From the NCBI GenBank assembly GCA_037501455.1, contig CM074865.1:12284501-12348500 (forward strand): a stretch of DNA of 64,000 nucleotides. Reading direction: 5' to 3'. The translations under genes and the position numbers were made by a program. The DNA comes from Lantana camara. Lineage: Eukaryota > Streptophyta > Magnoliopsida > Lamiales > Verbenaceae. Each line of letters begins with the position of its first letter. The first letter of the stretch is position 1. The notes below the pieces were generated by a model. The model saw nothing but the letters and a program-made list of their open reading frames with translations, was not told where the DNA came from and ran no database searches. Positions 23,871 to 35,597 of the stretch are shown here, piece by piece.

Positions 23871-25252
23871 TAAGTATGAGTCGCGGGCGCGACTGAATTA
23901 CAGGCACATCAGGTCGCGGGCACGACCCTGTGCGCAACAGCAAAAACGACGCAGCAACTCAGCATGAAAACAGAGCAGCAACAAATCAACTCCAGTCCAA
24001 CAAATTCAGGTAGGTAACAAGCAAAAGAACAAGATTTCAGTCCCAATTAACATCCAAACATGCAACCAAGGCAAGGCATACGTGAGAAAGAGATGTTAGA
24101 GATCATTTCATGCTATTTCTTCAAATTTTCATTAATGGTAACTAACCAATCCTTCAACCACCAGGTAATTAATGTCCATAAATGAAAAGAGGGAGTTTAG
24201 CTGATCATATTCGTGCCATAAAATAAGCAAAAGCACCAAGGAAAAGCATGGAATCAAAATTTAGCTTCAAACCTACTATTCAATGATCTTCTCCAAAAAC
24301 CCATGAAAGCATGCTCAAAATTGGGGATGCATAGCTTAAAATGACACATATTGAATGTATATTACAACCCTAAGCTTACCTTGTGGATTGGATGAAAGAT
24401 GGAAGAGATTTGAGCTTGAATCTCCAAGGTTGGCAAGAGCTACGGGACTGACTGGAAAACAGGGGATGTTTGGCTGAATTTCTCCAAGTGAAGAGGGTTA
24501 TCTCGGTTTGGGGTGATTAAGGCTAGTGAGAGGGTTGAGTTAGGGTTCCAAGGAATCAAACCATGGTTAATTTGGTCAAGGTTTGTGGAAGTTATGACTC
24601 TTTTAGTAAAAGGTGGCAGTTTTGGCGAACGTAACACGTTTCGGTTGAATTTCGGTGGTTCAAATAACTTTGGAAAAATATAAGGCTAAGATCATTCAAC
24701 TCGAATTTTCATTGCGAGTTCAGCGAAGCTGACGAAACTCGAATCCGAGTTTCCTAGCTCAAGATATCAAATACGGAACCAAGGGTTCGCTAATTGCTCG
24801 TTAGCCCCCGATTTGGATTCCAAAATCAAAATAAATTCGAAACTCATGCAAATGAACCCAAAACATGAAAAGAACATATATTCATATTCATGACACGTAT
24901 ATCTTTGACATATTAAATTTTCACGAAATTTCGATATCAAACCATATAAGAACAAAGCATGTTTATAACACTCATAAGCAAGGCATTTAAAAATCCATAC
25001 ATTTCCAAAATAAATACAAAATTTAAACTCATATTTAAATTATAATTATAGAGCACTAATTAATTATACTTTAAAAAAATCAAAGTGGTACGAATTAATT
25101 TAATTCTAATACTAATAAACTTAAAATATAAATAATTAACATTTTAATATTTAATATAAAATTAAATATACAAAACACTTATGAACAATTAATTCGCGCA
25201 ATTTGGTAAACACATACGTCATACACGAATACGAAAAAGTTGGGGCGTTACA

Positions 25253-25985
25253 CTGCCCTCGTGGTCGAGAATATACAACAGGGATCGATATTTCAACTGC
25301 CTTACCTCGGTTCGGCTCTGGGGTAAGGATCCGTTCTTCAGGTGCGCGATGATGTCGTCCATCCAACAGGGCTCCGGCGGGTCGATGGTAGCCACCTCGA
25401 CCTTGCCCTCGTCGATGGCTCGGTCCCCTGATACTAAGTGCGAGATGGTCCCATCCTGGGTTCCTTGAAGACCGTTTTCGAGTTTGGACAGGGCGTCCGC
25501 TCGACCGTTCTCTTCGCGGGGGACCTGTTCGATCTTGAATTCCTTGAACTTTGAGGCCAACTCTTTGACCATCTTGAGGTAAGCAGCCATCGATTTCTCC
25601 CTGGCCTCATAGATACCATTCACTTAGTCTGCGACGAGCTAAGAGTCAGTCACAACCGCTAGCTTTTCGACATGATGTTCAGATGCATATTTCAGGCCAG
25701 CGACTAGTGCCTCGTACTCTGCCTCGTTATTGGTATCTTTGAAATCGAGGTGGATGGCGAGATCGAACTACGTGCCATCCGAACTGACCAGGGATATCCC
25801 TACCCCTCCCCCTTGAGAGCTCGATGAGCCATCGACATACATGGTCCAATATAGGGGAGTGGGGACAACTTTTGTTGGAGTTGTGTTCTTTTCGACCAAG
25901 AAGTCCGCCAAAACTTGGGTTTGTTGGGCGGCTCGAGGTTGGAAAGAGATGTCGTGCTGACTCAGCTCGACTGCCCACTTCATCT
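25253..25985 (-). pseudogene. Tat retrotransposon second RNase H (aRH) region, disrupted
   Basis: The minus-strand frames read YVDGSSSSQGGGVGISLVSS (first RNase H strand with catalytic Asp), then NNEAEYEALVAGLKYA, then VPREENGRADALSKL near the end. This is the order of an archaeal-type RNase H as found after RT-RH in Tat elements. Stops occur between GT and FDLA (about 25768) and in TDS-LVAD (about 25640). The frame ends in LLYILDHEG at about 25260 where the foreign LTR begins, so the downstream integrase is lost. Confidence 0.8.
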
Positions 25986-27282
25986 TTCAACCCGAAGCTT
26001 TAGGTTTGGCTAAGACCTGCCTGAACGGTTGGTCGGTCAAGACAATTATCGAATGAGCTTGGAAATAAGACCGCAGCTTTCGAGCAGCATGCGTCAATGC
26101 GAAGACAAACTTCTCGACCTCGAGATAGTTTCGCTCCGCTCCGTGTAGGATTTTGCTCAAGTAATATACTGGCATGTGTTTTCGATCCCGGATGGCGACA
26201 AGGACCGAACTGAAAGTTTCGTTGAATGGCTTTGATCTTGGCCGGGTTGGCCTCGATTCCCCTTTGGCTCACCATAGACCCCAAGAACTTTTCGCCTTCG
26301 ACCCCAAACGTGCACTTATCTGGGTTGAGCTTCATGTCGTATTGCCTTAGTATCTCGAACGCTCGATGTAGGTGGTCGAGATGTTCGTAAACCCACTTTC
26401 TTTTCACAATCATGTCATCCACATAGACCTCCATCGTTTTCCCGATCTCACTCTTGAACATTAGGTTTACCAGCCTTTGGTAGGTGGCTCCTGTGTCTTG
26501 ATTCCGAACAGCATTACCTTGAAACGGTATATACCCTTCACGACTATGAAGGCGGTATGTGGGCTGCCTTCTAGGGCCATGGAGATCTGATAGTACCCTT
26601 GGAAGGCGTCCATCATACTTAGCATTTCGCACCCAGCTGTCGAGTCGACGAGCTGATCGATGCGAGGAAGTGGGTACGGGTCATTCGGGTAAGCTTTGTT
26701 GAGATAGGTAAAATCATTGCACATCCTTCATTTCCCTCCTGTTTTTTGCACAAGAACCACATTGCACAGTCCATCGACATACTGAGTTGGGGTGACGTAG
26801 CCCGCATCGAGTAGTTTGTTGACCTCGCCCTCGATGATCTCATTCCTCTCTTTGCTGTGGACTCTTAGCTTTTGCTTGATGGGTTTGTGGGTTGGGTTGA
26901 TGCCGAGACGATGGCAGATCATCTTCGGGTCGATCCCGATTAGATACTTAGCAGTCCAATCAAAGATGTCGGCGTTTTCTCGGAGTAACTCGATCATCAT
27001 GATCTCATGTTGGGGGTGCATGTTTACCCCGATCTTGATTGACTTGCTATTGTTACCCGGTACAAGGGGTATCTCCTTCAATGATTCTGAGGGTTTAATC
27101 CATTCGCTGGCCTTCCTCTTTCGAGCCACTTGGGAGCCCTCGATGTCACCCTTTGAGGTCGGCGGATCGACCTCCCCCTCCGCGTAGGTTTGGAGATCAA
27201 GACAGTCGTTTACTTTCTTTTCTTTCGGCTCCTTAAGAGTGATGGCATAACACGCCCAACTGTCTGGGACGTCGCACTCCAC
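25986..27282 (-). pseudogene. Tat retrotransposon pol: pre-RT spacer, reverse transcriptase and RNase H, disrupted
   Basis: The minus strand encodes, in order, a Tat-type spacer (VKIG-like block, LRENADIFDW, GIDPKMICHRL, KLLDAGYVTPTQY, NVVLVQK). It is followed by RT motifs DFTYLNKAYPND, YPLPRIDQLVD, MDAFQGYYQISM and the catalytic box YVDDMIVK, then the RT thumb (LNPDKCTFGV). RNase H follows with YYLSKILHGAERNY and VLTDQPFRQVL. A stop follows VVLVQKTGGK (about 26728) and frameshifts lie near 26480 and 26230. No active polymerase can be made. Neighbouring gag, protease and aRH are parts of the same element. Confidence 0.85.
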
Positions 27283-27347
27283 TTCTTCGACCCGTTGGGC
27301 GTCGACATCTTCAGCTTTTGATGGTAAATGGAGATTATGGCTCGAAA

Positions 27348-27647
27348 TTAGATTAGGCTAGATCGACCAAAGATCATGTTATAGGCAAGGGGCATGTTTA
27401 CAACAACGTACTCGACCTCCTGGGTAACTCGACGTGGTGAGGTTCCCATCGAGGTGACCAGTCGAATGCACCCAAGCGGAATGACCTGCGACCCACCGAA
27501 GTCGGATAGGGGCATGCGGATTGGCTCGAGTTTCAAGTTATGTAATTTCATTTTTACGAGGGTAGAGTAAAGGATAATGTTCGTGCTACTTCCATTGTCA
27601 ACAAGGCATTTGGTTACATTATAATTGGTCACGCCTAAGGTCACCAC
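27348..27647 (-). pseudogene. Tat retrotransposon aspartic protease
   Basis: A 99-codon minus-strand frame has the protease active-site block CLVDNGSSTNII and the C-terminal block LAYNMIFGRSSL, at the position between gag and RT expected for Ty3/gypsy. The flap and second-loop spacing look normal, but the frame is cut off from gag and RT by stops, so it is a remnant. The D-N-G-S form differs from the usual D-[TS]-G-S; Tat proteases commonly vary here. Confidence 0.75.
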
Positions 27648-28063
27648 TATCGGACAATTAGGCGTTTCGCCCTCCCGATGTGGGCCTGGGTGGCTGTCAC
27701 TCTCACTAAAACTAACCTCTTGCCTCTCCCATTTACTACCCTGGTCGATCTGGAGGACTTCCTCGTGGGGACCGTTGTACTCCCGAGCTCCCTTCCGGAT
27801 ATTCCTCTTTCGAGCAGCGTTTGAGTCACCTCCTTCGTGCCCCCCCAGCTATCATGTAGATGGTGCCATTAGTTGGGGGGTTATCTTCAGTCCTCTCGAG
27901 GGGCTATTTTCCCGACCTCCTCTGCGGCGACCTCGAGCGTAATCTGGATCGCACCCTTGATCGATCGGTTTTTTCGGAGAAGTGGTCGATTTTACGGATA
28001 AAATCCTTCAGATTTCCTCCCCGGATGAGTCGTTCGATCTCATTGCGGAGGGCGAGGTATTCT

Positions 28064-29221
28064 TCAGTGGTGTGGCCCCATTATTGATGGTAGCCACAGA
28101 ATTTCCCAGACTTCTGAGCCTTCGGACCTTCGCGGATGGTCTTGAGCTTGTTCAGAAGCTTCTTGTGGATCACAGTGAAGATCTGTTCGACGGGAGCATT
28201 GAGGGGAATATAGTTTCTTCGGTCGATCTGGGTCGGTTGATCGATTTTTCCCTTGGATTTCTTGGGCTCGTTCCCCCTTTCGGTTAGGGTTCGAACCCGA
28301 CCCAAAATGGTACCCCTCAGGTCGGGGCTGGGATAAGGGCCCATGAGCGAGGGCCATCTTTTTAACCCGCATAAAACTGCGGGTGATGTCTTGAATCTCG
28401 GTCAGGTTCCGGGGTTCGATCCTGACGATCTCATCCGTCCACATGCGGTTGCGCAACGTCCGATGGACGACCGGTAACAACGTGTCCATCGTTAGGTCCT
28501 CGACCCGAACTACTTCCCTCGAGAACCTGGTGAAGAAGTCTCGAAGGGATTCGCCATCTTCTTGGTGGAGATTGTTGAGGTATGAGGGCGGCAGTTTTTC
28601 TCCTGACATGGAGGAGAAATGCGCCAAGAATTGATCTACAAAATGGTTGTAGGTCGAGATGCATCGAGACGGCAGACGGATGAACCAGTCCTGCGCCGAG
28701 CCCGTCAAGGTAGTGACGAATAATTTGACCCAAATTTGCTGCGGGTGGGGTTACAGCAACATCCTGTTCTCAAATGCTATCACGTGCTTCTCAGGGATCA
28801 GAGGTCGTGTTGTACAGTGGTAGCCCCATCAGGGTCATGTCCCCATCGCAGGTCGTGCGGATGATGTCTTCGGAAAAGGGGGAGACTTCCTCCCTGTCGC
28901 TCCAAAAAACGTAGGGGACGGCGATTCAGCCCTGCTTGTAAGTTGACCTACCTCTGGGAGATCCCGGATCCTCAATCCCCCAGGCGGTCTTGGATCCTCC
29001 TTCGCGGCGGGTCGATGTAAGGGTTCGGCTCATTCTCCTGATGAGCTGCCGCGATCCTCGCCGCTTCATCTCTGGCGGATCGTGCGGGGATCCGATTTCG
29101 CAGATCATCAAACTCTTCGTGGTCGTCATCGACCCCGCGTTTACCGCGATTGGCGCGGCTTGGATGGTCCGATTTTCCATGGCTCTCGAACGGGACCTGC
29201 TTGCTACCTCCTGGTGCCGGC
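28064..29221 (-). pseudogene. Tat retrotransposon gag, disrupted
   Basis: The main minus-strand frame (28064-28708) has the gag capsid-type blocks GSAQDWFIRL, FVDQFLAHFSS, QEDGESLRDFFTRFSREV and VHRTLRNRMW, followed by a basic stretch. In a shifted frame (28081-28344) it ends in FCGYHQ, the start of a Tat nucleocapsid. The upstream part (28740-29220) encodes arginine-rich sequence and has lost continuity. It directly abuts the 5' LTR, as expected. Confidence 0.7.
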
Positions 29222-30195
29222 GGTGGATTTGAATTTCAATGAAGTGTTTAGGAATAAATGAGTGAAAAGAATTAAGATAAGAATTAGACCACAAGTTCAT
29301 GTATAGTTATTACCATGGGCCGAAACCATTATTAAAGAGAACTACTATCTAATTATTATATTTTTATCTATTTATGATTTGATAATATTCTTTTTAAATA
29401 AATATTGATGCAGTTCAAATCTGGTCGATTCGAGTTGTTGAATTAGGTGGCAGGTTTGGGTCGATCAGTCAAGAATTTATATGAGTGGGTTCTTTATCGA
29501 TCTAAAAACAACAGCACACGTAAGCTAGAAGGCCAAATTTGGGAACTTGGGGTTGGGCCCACATTTGGCACTCCGACGCTCAAGTCAGTATTGGGGTCTT
29601 AGGAAGAGAAATAAATGCAATAAGTGCGGAATAAATGCTCTTGAATGATTACCAACAACTGTTCATGAGAGGAGTATTTATAGCCTTGGCCAATTAACAC
29701 AGTAGTGCGTGTACAACGATTATGCATTAATAGCGCTGCCAGTGATCGACCTGCTGGTCGAACGTTGAAGCTGGCCAAGTGGAGGTCGATCGTACCTTCT
29801 TTCTCCTTTTGGCATAGACGGGTACAGAAGAGCATTGAATACGCTAGTCCTAGGGAATGAGAGGCTCACTCGTGTCCCGACAAAGATGTTTTATGACATT
29901 TTGGTGTCTGGTGACGTAGGGCGTGGACCTTCGGATCGAAGCCATTGCCTTCCATGCAGAATGGCTAGGTCGGGATCGATTTGTGAGTGCTTCGGTCAAG
30001 ATCGGGATCAGATCGACGAGCCTAGCTAACCCACATCAGGGGTTGACTGGTGCTTGAGGTCGATGTACCGATCTGAGGTGGATGATACGCCATGTGCGGT
30101 CTACGTGGCGGCGCCTGGGTCGACCAAGGTGGCGTCGTGTCCACATGGTCCCATCTGGGGCGTACCATGTGGACTGGTCATTTTATGTCATATCA
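29222..30195 (-). repeat. 5' LTR of the Tat-lineage element
   Basis: About 974 bp, colinear with 18004-18987 with scattered substitutions and small indels. On the minus strand it starts TGATATGACATAAAATGACC, has TATAAATA (complement of 29675-29682) and the motif GACTTGAGCGTCGGAGTG. AATAT follows its outer end (30196-30200). Confidence 0.85.
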
Positions 30196-30200
30196 AATAT

Positions 30201-30790
30201 AAAACAGATATAAATAAATATCAAAGGAGCCTCGCTTGACTATATATAGCTCCACGTTGAATGTATCGATCCATAGTTCCGAACTCGACCGGATATTTAT
30301 AGTTTGGGATGCTTCAACTCAACTACTTGTCTAGTTGGGCTTTCCTAGAGCTAGATGATCCCTTAATCAACTAGCCTCTCGAGGGAGGTGCTCGATTCAA
30401 CTCACAAAGATAAGTACTGGAGCCGCATTTAATGCAGAACTTTCTTTCTGAAGGCTCATTAAATGCACGTCATATTCTACAAATCCTATGCAAATTCCCT
30501 GACACAGCAAATACGAAAAGCCATGCTGCGACTTACCTACACCATGTCAATATTTAATGCACCTTTAATTGTGTGTACTAAGCAAACACATGGTCTCTCA
30601 GTTATAAATACTCCCACATTTATGATTCAGATACATCATTGTTGTCCTCTTAAGTACACTCCTATCTACTCACTCTTATCGCCGTTCCTCCACCAATTTA
30701 ATTGGCTTGAGCTTCGGAGTGCTAAAACAGATCCAATCCTCATATTCCCTCGTTTTGGCATTTAAACTCACGTTTACTCAATTTCACAGC
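30201..30790 (+). repeat. Possible gypsy LTR fragment, plus strand
   Basis: A plus-strand TATA (GTTATAAATACTCC, near 30600) is followed about 100 bp later by GGCTTGAGCTTCGGAGTGC. This is the same U5 motif style as the Tat LTRs nearby but in otherwise different sequence. No partner LTR or coding region is seen, so only a fragment of another gypsy LTR can be proposed. Confidence 0.4.
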
Positions 30791-31242
30791 TTTTCGAAGA
30801 TCAAATCTTCCTTACTATATAAATTCTTAAGTGATTTGGGAGTCCATGTCTGCTTTCCAATGAAATAGCCAGATTTGGACACTATCAACCATTTATGTGT
30901 ATCATTTTCTTAAGTGAATGTAGAAATATGGTGTAATTATAAGTTTTAAAATATAATTTATTTGAAATAACATAATAATTATTTGTAACATAATATATAT
31001 TATATTTTCTTCTTATAGTTGTCAAAATGAGTATATAATTGTTCACACGATTTTTATTGTCTGCAAAATAAAATTACAAGACAGAAAATTATATGAACAA
31101 AGAAAAATATAAAATTTAAAGAAAATAATAATTTTAAGGGAATAAATCCTATCAATTCTATTCCTCTGATTCTTCTCTTCAATTTTCGTATGCGATGGTG
31201 CGAAGCTTATTCCCGGATAAGTGAATATGATCTTTTCAGAAT

Positions 31243-31625
31243 TTGGCGGATAGAAACTACTTGATCAAAGTTGATGTCAAAATCAAACTTGGGAGGCGAA
31301 GATCTCAATCTCTAATTGCTTTGACGAAATTGAAGAACCTTCAAAGGTTATCGCCGGATTTGAAGATCAGATTTGGAGACGAACTCGAAGAATACTTGAA
31401 GATGGATTTCGAAAACTTGAAAACCAACGTGAAGATTTGATATCGAAGACTTGAAGAACGGCGAGAATGTTTGAACCCGAAGACTTGAAGACCGATGACA
31501 AACTTGAACAAGATTCGAAAATGAATTTGAAGAAGTCGTAGCGACCGAAGGCGAACTTGAAGGAGACTTGAAGACGGATTTGAAGACTTGAAGCAAAATC
31601 TTAAAGACTTGTAGACCGGCGTTCA
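31243..31625. repeat. Imperfect GAAGACTTGAAGA-rich repeat tract
   Basis: Between about 31330 and 31610 the short unit GACTTGAAGA and variants recur more than ten times with irregular spacing. Minus-strand TATAAAAAGGGG lies just to the right (31692-31703). Open frames exist on both strands (65 and 92 codons), a consequence of the repeat rather than evidence of a gene. It may be the repetitive leader of a decayed LTR element; no protein match is recognised. Confidence 0.4.
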
Positions 31626-31703
31626 TATGTCAGACCTCTGTACTTGTGTTCCTCGTTGTCATGTTGATGTGTTCAATGAACTATCAAGACCCCTTTTTAT
31701 AGT

Positions 31704-32600
31704 GGGAGATATTGAGAGTTCAAGCTCATCACAACATTATTTGATATTTATCTCTTGTATTTTTTTAAGAAATAATATCAAATAAAAACAATTGATTTTT
31801 TATCCTTTAAAAAATATTTAATTTAATAAAATAATATCAAATTTAATCTTAATTTGGGAAGATAACATATTTGATATTATCCTACTAAATATTTATTTTT
31901 TTTAAAAAATAACCATGCAAACAATAAATGTTAAAAATTATTATTATTATTATTATTATTATTTTATTTTTTATTTTTTTTAATTAATACGTGCACTAAG
32001 AAATATAACTTAACACTTAAAAAAAATTATTATATATATATATGTATATAATATTATTTACCAAATAGGATAATGGATATATCAAATAAAGGATATGTCC
32101 AATGGATCCTAATGAAAATATCCGAAAAAGAATATATTCAATAGATATTACATCAGAATGGATATTAAGTAGATCGGATACTTAATTATTATAATTTTTA
32201 TCTATTTATAATTCGAATATCTTAATCAATACAGATTATATGATCACTCAATAGGTTCACATAGTGTATACCGAATTGTTGTTTATTCATTTAGAGCTCA
32301 TTTACTTTTACATAATCTGACAGATAAAATTAATTAACTCTCAAAATCTGTCATTTACTTTTCATGTTGATTTTTCTGCCAAAATCTCTTCGGCCCGTAG
32401 GATAGAGAAGATTTTGTTGGTTTTCTTTCACATGGTAAAATGCCGTGTTTGAGAAATCATGAGTTTTATCGGTATTGGTAATTTACTTATTTACCCAAAT
32501 CTTTGATTTATTTACAAATTTTTGCCATTATTATTTATTAAAAAAAAAAAAGAAATTAGATAACTTCTTTTCTCACGTCTGCCACGAAAGCCAGAAATCA
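31704..32600. other. AT-rich spacer with (ATT)n tract
   Basis: No coding content. It contains an (ATT)n run (about 31937-31967) and AT-rich sequence up to the Helitron insertion point. Confidence 0.6.
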
Positions 32601-33001
32601 TCTATACTCTATTATTAAGCGCAAGACCCCAATTGTGGTCTCTTGTTGTCCTCTTTTCTTATTTTTAAATTTCTCTTTTTTTTTTTCTTTTTGTTTATTT
32701 ATCTTTATCCGTTTTCTTTTCTCTTTTTTTTCTCTATTTGTTTATTTTATCACTTCAAATATATATTTCTAACTTATCTTTTATCTCATTTTAATTTTTT
32801 TCTTTAATATATAATTTTTATCTTTTTTTAAAGATAATGTTGTTTGGTATATTATCTTTTCATGCTATTTATTTATTATAATTTAATAAATATATTAAAA
32901 ATAATTATAAAATATATATTAATATAAAAATTATTTTTGATATATTTAAATCATAAAAAAAAATTAATTTGCACACGCAACGAGTGTGCCATAATTACTA
33001 G
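32601..33001. mobile_element. Non-autonomous Helitron
   Basis: It starts TCTATACTCTATTATTAA after a host A (32600) and ends CTAG before a host T (33002). A perfect 6-bp stem hairpin, GCACAC-GCAACGA-GTGTGC (32971-32989), lies 8 nt before the terminal CTAG. 5'-TC, a 3' hairpin, CTAG-3' and insertion between A and T are the diagnostic Helitron features. The 401-bp body is AT- and pyrimidine-rich without coding capacity. Confidence 0.85.
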
Positions 33002-33076
33002 TCTGGATTATACCCACGACACAGAGCCCTAGAATTCCCACGAAACAGAGCTCAAAATTCATCAGAGCCTATTTCT

Positions 33077-33292
33077 TTGAAGGATTTTCCAATTGCAAGA
33101 GCCTATTACTTTGAAGGAGATACTCGATGGGATGCTCTAGTTGGAATATTTGAGGGGATTTTTCAAAAAGAAGAACCCAATTTATTTGAAATAATTGAGA
33201 TTTCCAGTGACGACAACAGTGATGCTGACGGGGATGCCGACATACCAATGATGAATAATGAAATAATTAAAATTGATAGAGGCGCAAACTGA
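33077..33292 (+). other. Unrecognised 71-codon open frame
   Basis: The frame starts from a non-ATG codon and encodes an acidic protein with the blocks YYFEGDTRWDALVG and EISSDDNSDADGDAD. I do not recognise a family. It begins just right of the Helitron insertion and might be the remnant of an interrupted gene or TE protein; upstream sequence repeats 'gagcctatt.ctttgaagga' twice. There is no supporting splice structure. Confidence 0.2.
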
Positions 33293-34000
33293 TTCTAGCT
33301 AAATAAGTTCACTTTTTTTATTTTCTTGATCACAATAAGTTAGATTTTTATGTTTCATTTTATTATTGAATGTTTTTTTTTATTTAAAATTCAACATATT
33401 AATAAAAGAATTACATTTTCTACTATGATTGTATTGATGTTTATACTAGAAATATTTTATATTTTGTTTATCTAACGTTCACAAAAATTAAAAATTAATA
33501 GCTAAGTAGCAAAAAATAAAAAATAAATAATTTACTATTAATAGCTAAGTATCGGTAATTACTAATATCTATAATTTTTTATTAATTAATAAGCATCATT
33601 AATTGCTATTATTTATAAAAATTAATTTAAAAACTTGTAGTCAATTATAATGTAATGTGATTCTAAATTTGTTTAATAATAATTAATGATAGTTTACTGC
33701 CCGTGGAATTTAGAAGAACGAAAAATGTATAATGTGTATACCAATGATCGTTAAAAGAAGGAAAAATAATTTAAAAAAATTATATATTAAATAAGATTAT
33801 TATATGGCTATTTTGGTAAAATTACTAGTTAAACTAATTATCTTCACATGTAAAGTAAACGACTAATTCAAGAAAACATAATATTTATCTTTAAAGGTAA
33901 ACAATAGATAATGTTCTGTTAATCCATTAAAAAAACCTTCATTATCTTATCTGCCCAAAACCTTTCCTGGGAAAGTAAACGACTTCTTACCGTATTAATA
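33293..34000. other. AT-rich spacer, nothing recognised
   Basis: Very AT-rich, with no reading frames or repeats I can define. Confidence 0.6.
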
Positions 34001-34016
34001 ATTACCTCAACTCTAT

Positions 34017-34199
34017 ATCAACGAGCAGTTGATTTAAGTGGATAGGGGGTTGAGTTCACTTAAGCAAGGTCTCGGGTTCAAACCTTGTGGATGTAAAAAT
34101 CTACGTTGGGAGAGGCCCCCGCAATAAGCGTTTTCAGCTACCTCGGAAAATTAGTACTTCACTCAATTGGGTGGGACGAAACTCTCAAAGAAAAAAAAA
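34017..34199 (+). mobile_element. tRNA-derived SINE with perfect 16-bp target duplication
   Basis: It contains an A-box-like stretch (GTTGATTTAAGTGGATAGG), a B box (CGGGTTCAAACC) and a family-specific 3' part (TTCACTCAATTGGGTGGGA), and ends in a poly-A tail. ATTACCTCAACTCTAT flanks it exactly (34001-34016 and 34200-34215). It is the same family as 36105-36293 and 12975-13159. Confidence 0.92.
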
Positions 34200-34644
34200 A
34201 TTACCTCAACTCTATGATTGGACGTAGGTTAGTAGGTTACCAGATATGATGAATCAATGTAACACTGCTTCATCATTAAACTCAAATCATTAAGCAGTTG
34301 GTAAGGTTACTAAAATCGCTCAATAAATTCTCTTAAGTATCGGAAAGTTAATTAACGTTTCTTTTACCTGAAGACCAATGATTTTATTTGGCAAATCGAG
34401 GTTGGAAGGAAAACTATTTGGCTGATAAATCCATAATTACAGCTAATGATATTTTCACGTGCTATCAGTCTTATTTAGGGCCAAAATCTGGTATACATGC
34501 TGCTACTTACCATGTAATCAACAAATATTGTAAATTTTCAAGTAATAATATCGATCGATGCAATATATTTATTATTTAACTAATTATTTTCTGTAAATTT
34601 TACCTTAATTATAAGATAATATAAAATACTTTCGATTTTATTAC

Positions 34645-34745
34645 ACTTTTTTTTAAATACACACTCTTAAGTGATTAAAAAAGTTCGAACTCGAACCATT
34701 ATCTTATAAAAAGAACTTTTTAACCATTTGTACCAACATCTATTG
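34645..34745 (-). mobile_element. Diverged SINE remnant (second family)
   Basis: The minus strand reads TTGGTACAAATGGTTAAAAAG, then GGTTCGAGTTCGAAC (B-box-like), then an A-rich end. It aligns with 35305-35400 ('agataat..ctc.a.ttcgaa', '.tcacttaa.agtgt'), indicating a second, older tRNA-derived family. No target duplication is clear. Confidence 0.4.
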
Positions 34746-35304
34746 ATTGGATCCAACATAAAATGATCGGTCAAACGATTAACTAATTCCTACAATTATG
34801 TTCCCTACAAATTTCACAAAGAGAAGACTTCCCATGTTGCAATATATATGGCAATTAATTTAGATTTAGGTGCAAAATCATGAAACCTAAGAAAGTAGGG
34901 AAGTAAAGGATAAGATTCGTGATTGATGGAAGTGTAGTGGAAATTCCCAATTTATTCATGTTCTTATGATCTTGCAGGTAACCCAGGTCACAATGCAATC
35001 TTCAAATGTCAAATATTTGTATCATTATTCCACAAAATATGTTGACCATTTGTATCTGGAATTTTAGGAATTTAGGACACACATTCATTCTCAGTTTCCT
35101 CGGATTGGCCCACCCACGTTATCTGCAGGTCTGGCTGCATAACTGTTTATGCATGTCTTTTGCAGAAAAATACTACAACACCACATAAAAAATTGAACCA
35201 ATACAGAACACTATTTATCGAAAATTGAGATCCTGTTTGCAGAAAATTATTTGTGTGATAGTTAGTCGTATTCTTAGTTGTAGACGGATTTCTTTAGTCG
35301 GTGT

Positions 35305-35400
35305 ATAATTTTTTATTTTTTTTAACATAAACATTCAAGTGGTAGGAGAGATTCGAATTTGAGTTATTATCTTTTAAAAAAACCTCTAATAATTTCAGGC
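35305..35400 (-). mobile_element. Diverged SINE remnant (second family)
   Basis: The minus strand contains ACTCAAATTCGAATCTCTC (B-box-like) followed by CACTTGAATGTTTATG and an A-rich tail. It is related to 34645-34745. The ends are uncertain. Confidence 0.35.
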
Positions 35401-35597
35401 ATAGAGGGATCTTTAAAATAAATGAGTAACAATGAAAATTCGATTGCATGTTCTTTCTTTGATGATTTGAAGTATAATACAATTTTAAATGACTATCCCT
35501 AATCTGGAAATCAAAGCTGATCGATAAAAAGAAATATCATTAAATATTTAAATATTTCAATTAAAATAAAAATAATTATATCTGATTATTATGTATT

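Larger units (their letters stand above)
21346..25252 (-). repeat. 3.9-kb LTR of a Tekay-like gypsy element inserted in Tat pol
   Basis: On the minus strand it starts TGTAACGCCCCAAC and ends GGGGTGCTACA, giving matched TGTARC/GYTACA termini, and it is followed by a primer-binding site. Very long LTRs with a TGTAACGCCCC start are typical of Tekay/Del chromoviruses in dicots; the lineage is inferred because no coding domain is present. The right end cuts the Tat RNase H/pol frame at 25253. It carries a local rearrangement with direct and inverted repeats at 23171-23870 and long (AT)n tracts (23139-23171 and 23285-23335). No second LTR exists in the window, so the element is truncated. Confidence 0.7.
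18004..30195 (-). mobile_element. Decayed Tat-lineage Ty3/gypsy retrotransposon, nested and deleted
   Basis: Two direct LTRs (18004-18987 and 29222-30195) bound the region. AATAT is present just outside both ends (17999-18003 and 30196-30200), consistent with a single insertion. On the minus strand, right to left, come gag, protease, reverse transcriptase, RNase H and a second (archaeal-type) RNase H. The double RNase H and the spacer before RT mark the Tat/Ogre group. The reading frame is broken many times. Integrase is missing: pol stops at 25253 where a 3.9-kb foreign LTR begins, and the sequence left of that LTR does not resume pol. Near the left LTR a plus-strand TATA and short ORF may be the remains of the antisense ORF known in some Tat elements. 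Confidence 0.8.

Noticed and set aside
26816..27187. 123-codon plus-strand frame
   Set aside because: Antisense shadow of the Tat pol spacer region, which is clearly coding on the minus strand.
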